DNA of 64,000 nucleotides from Agrobacterium sp. a22-2 (GTDB taxonomy: Bacteria; Pseudomonadota; Alphaproteobacteria; Rhizobiales; Rhizobiaceae). Of this stretch, positions 62,725-64,000 are shown one piece after another. Below the pieces are notes generated by a model. The model did no database searches. It was not told the DNA's origin and was given only the letters and a program-made list of their open reading frames with translations. The stretch spans positions 186,001 through 250,000 of the forward strand of contig NZ_JAAXMM010000003.1 in the NCBI RefSeq assembly GCF_012276985.1. Direction: 5' to 3'. The translations under genes and the position numbers were made by a program. Each line of letters begins with the position of its first letter. Positions within the stretch are counted from its first letter, which is position 1.

Positions 62725-62746
62725 ATATCATTATTGATAATGATAT
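62725..62746. promoter_or_regulatory. 22-bp palindrome, probable GntR operator
   Basis: ATATCATTAT (62725-62734), TG, ATAATGATAT (62737-62746) is a perfect 10-bp inverted repeat, the longest palindrome in this divergent region. It sits 33 bp upstream of the GntR start and 48 bp upstream of the divergent ATPase gene, so one site could control both operons. Confidence 0.7.
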
Positions 62747-62793
62747 CGATAATAGACGTCAAGGCCCGAATTGGCCTTCTGGGAGGAGAAACA

Positions 62794-63861
62794 GTGAGCG
62801 CAATTTCGTTGAAACGGATCCGCAAATCCTATGGAGCCCTGCAGGTCATTCACGATGTGGACATCGATATCGCCAGCGGCGAGTTCCTGGTCCTGGTCGG
62901 CCCGTCCGGCTGCGGAAAATCGACGCTGCTCAGGATGATCGCCGGCCTGGAGGAGATTTCCGGCGGGATTCTCGAGATCGGCGACAAGGTGGTCAATGCC
63001 CTGCCGCCGTCGGAACGCGACATTGCCATGGTGTTCCAGGACTATGCGCTCTACCCGCACATGACGGTGCGCGACAACATGGCTTTCGGCCTGAAGATGC
63101 GCGGCGAGAGCGAGGAGACGATCACAAAGCGCGTCGACCGCGCCTCCGATATCCTGAAGATCGGCCCGTTTCTCGACCGTCGCCCGGCGCAGCTCTCCGG
63201 CGGCCAGCGCCAGCGTGTCGCCATGGGCCGGGCGATCGTGCGCGAGCCGGCCGCCTTCCTGTTCGACGAGCCGCTGTCCAACCTGGATGCCGCATTGCGC
63301 ATCGAGATGCGCCTGGAGATCGCCAAGCTTCACAACCGGATGAAGGCGACCACCGTCTATGTCACCCATGACCAGGTCGAAGCCATGACCCTTGCCGACC
63401 GGATCGTCGTCATGAATGCTGGCGTGGTCGAGCAGATCGGCAAGCCGCTGGACCTCTATCACCGGCCCGCAAGCCTGTTCGTGGCGCGCTTCATCGGCAG
63501 CCCCACGATGAATACGATCGAGGCTTCACTGTCGGATGGCACCCTTACCGTTCTCGGCCGCTCCGTTGCCTTGCCCGGATCGGTCGTGCCGGGGACCGGC
63601 GCCAAAGCCATCACACTCGGTCTCCGGCCGGAAGATATCGTCCGGTGTTCGGCGGATGAGGCATGGTTTTCCGGCGAAGTCGCTGTCGCGGAACGGTTGG
63701 GCAGCCAGACCTATTGTTACGTGGAGATCGGCCATACGCGCATGCTGACGGTGGAACTGCCGCGCGATGCGGAGATCCGGGTGGGCGAACAGATGCACCT
63801 GCGCGGCGTGCCCGACGCAATCCACCTCTTCGACCCCAAGACCGGCACGCGTCTCAACTAG
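62794..63861 (+). CDS. Sugar ABC transporter ATPase (UgpC/MalK-like)
   Basis: A 355-residue ATPase with GTG start at 62794, behind GGGAGGAGAAAC; the open frame upstream to 62674 crosses the operator. It has Walker A GPSGCGKST, Q-loop FQDYALYPHM, signature LSGGQRQR, Walker B FLFDEPLSNLDA, H-loop VTHDQVEA and a C-terminal TOBE (MOP) domain from about 245 with LGLRPEDI. It energises the permeases at 57860-59613 from the divergent side of the operator. Confidence 0.9.
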   Translation: MSAISLKRIRKSYGALQVIHDVDIDIASGEFLVLVGPSGCGKSTLLRMIAGLEEISGGILEIGDKVVNALPPSERDIAMVFQDYALYPHMTVRDNMAFGLKMRGESEETITKRVDRASDILKIGPFLDRRPAQLSGGQRQRVAMGRAIVREPAAFLFDEPLSNLDAALRIEMRLEIAKLHNRMKATTVYVTHDQVEAMTLADRIVVMNAGVVEQIGKPLDLYHRPASLFVARFIGSPTMNTIEASLSDGTLTVLGRSVALPGSVVPGTGAKAITLGLRPEDIVRCSADEAWFSGEVAVAERLGSQTYCYVEIGHTRMLTVELPRDAEIRVGEQMHLRGVPDAIHLFDPKTGTRLN

Positions 63862-63952
63862 AGGCGCGGCCTTTCTGTGCGTTTGGCGCGCAGCGTCTGC
63901 CTGCTCTGACCCCGGGCGCAGCCGCGCCTCGGGACCGTTGCAGGCGGCCGCT

Positions 63953-64000
63953 TCACCGCGCCGCCCGCGCCAGCCCGTGCTCCACCAACCGGTCGATGAT
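63953..64000 (-). CDS. C-terminal end of a minus-strand gene
   Basis: Fifteen codons read in from the right edge and end at TGA (63953-63955): IIDRLVEHGLARAAR. The amphipathic end looks like a regulator or hydrolase tail, but it is too short to classify. The 91 bp between it and the ATPase stop show no clear terminator. Confidence 0.35.
   Translation of the reverse strand: MIDRLVEHGLARAAR

Overview
This 64 kb window looks like an accessory, transporter-rich replicon or region of an alphaproteobacterium, most likely Rhizobiales/Rhizobiaceae. The reasons are high GC, CG-rich intergenic hairpin repeats of the rhizobial kind, an HWE-family sensor kinase, EcfG-type (GGAAC-N18/19-TT) promoters, a RirA-type iron box, and an exceptional density of ABC importers each with its own GntR, LysR or TetR regulator. 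I saw no rRNA, tRNA, CRISPR array, transposase or phage gene. The species is not identified.

Left part (1-18 kb): the end of a LivF-like ATPase, an aldehyde dehydrogenase, a secreted RTX/cadherin-like protein, then a minus-strand operon joining a complete ECF transporter (S, fused double ATPase, T) to two paralogous phosphoribosyltransferases, with a divergent LysR gene. Next come fhuF behind a RirA-like box, a polar amino-acid (cystine-type) ABC operon, a ROK-like protein whose motifs appear circularly permuted, trehalose-6-phosphate phosphatase, an AraC regulator with a divergent SDR, and a CPA1 Na+/H+ antiporter.

Middle (17.7-35 kb): a ten-gene minus-strand operon, GntR regulator first, encodes a dipeptide-type ABC importer with gamma-glutamyltransferase, a polysaccharide-deacetylase-fold deacylase, an SDR and RidA. 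A second copy of the substrate-binding protein lies divergently beyond the GntR gene. A stress island follows: an SDR and the large catalase KatE, each behind an EcfG-type promoter, flanking a membrane HWE histidine kinase.

35-44 kb: an eight-gene minus-strand operon combines the 5-oxoprolinase proteins PxpA, PxpB and PxpC with a stand-alone biotin carboxylase and biotin carrier protein (together the parts of a split urea-carboxylase-like enzyme) and an ABC importer with a TorT-like binding protein. A LysR regulator is divergent.

44-55 kb: a pyrimidine locus. A RutR-like TetR regulator is divergent from a cytosine-deaminase-family enzyme. A minus-strand operon encodes a PotABCD-type importer, an amidohydrolase, thymidine phosphorylase and a VOC protein. 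Two palindromes matching the RutR operator (TTGACCA-N2-TGGTCAA) sit at the two promoters, one of them inside a perfect 30-bp palindrome. The deaminase has Ser where E. coli CodA has Asp314, which makes a 5-substituted cytosine substrate plausible.

55-64 kb: a gluconate-dehydrogenase-like SDR and a GntR-controlled sugar-uptake locus (binding protein, two permeases, divergent UgpC/MalK ATPase) with an esterase, a TIM-barrel isomerase and a Gfo/Idh/MocA dehydrogenase. The last bases hold the end of a further minus-strand gene.
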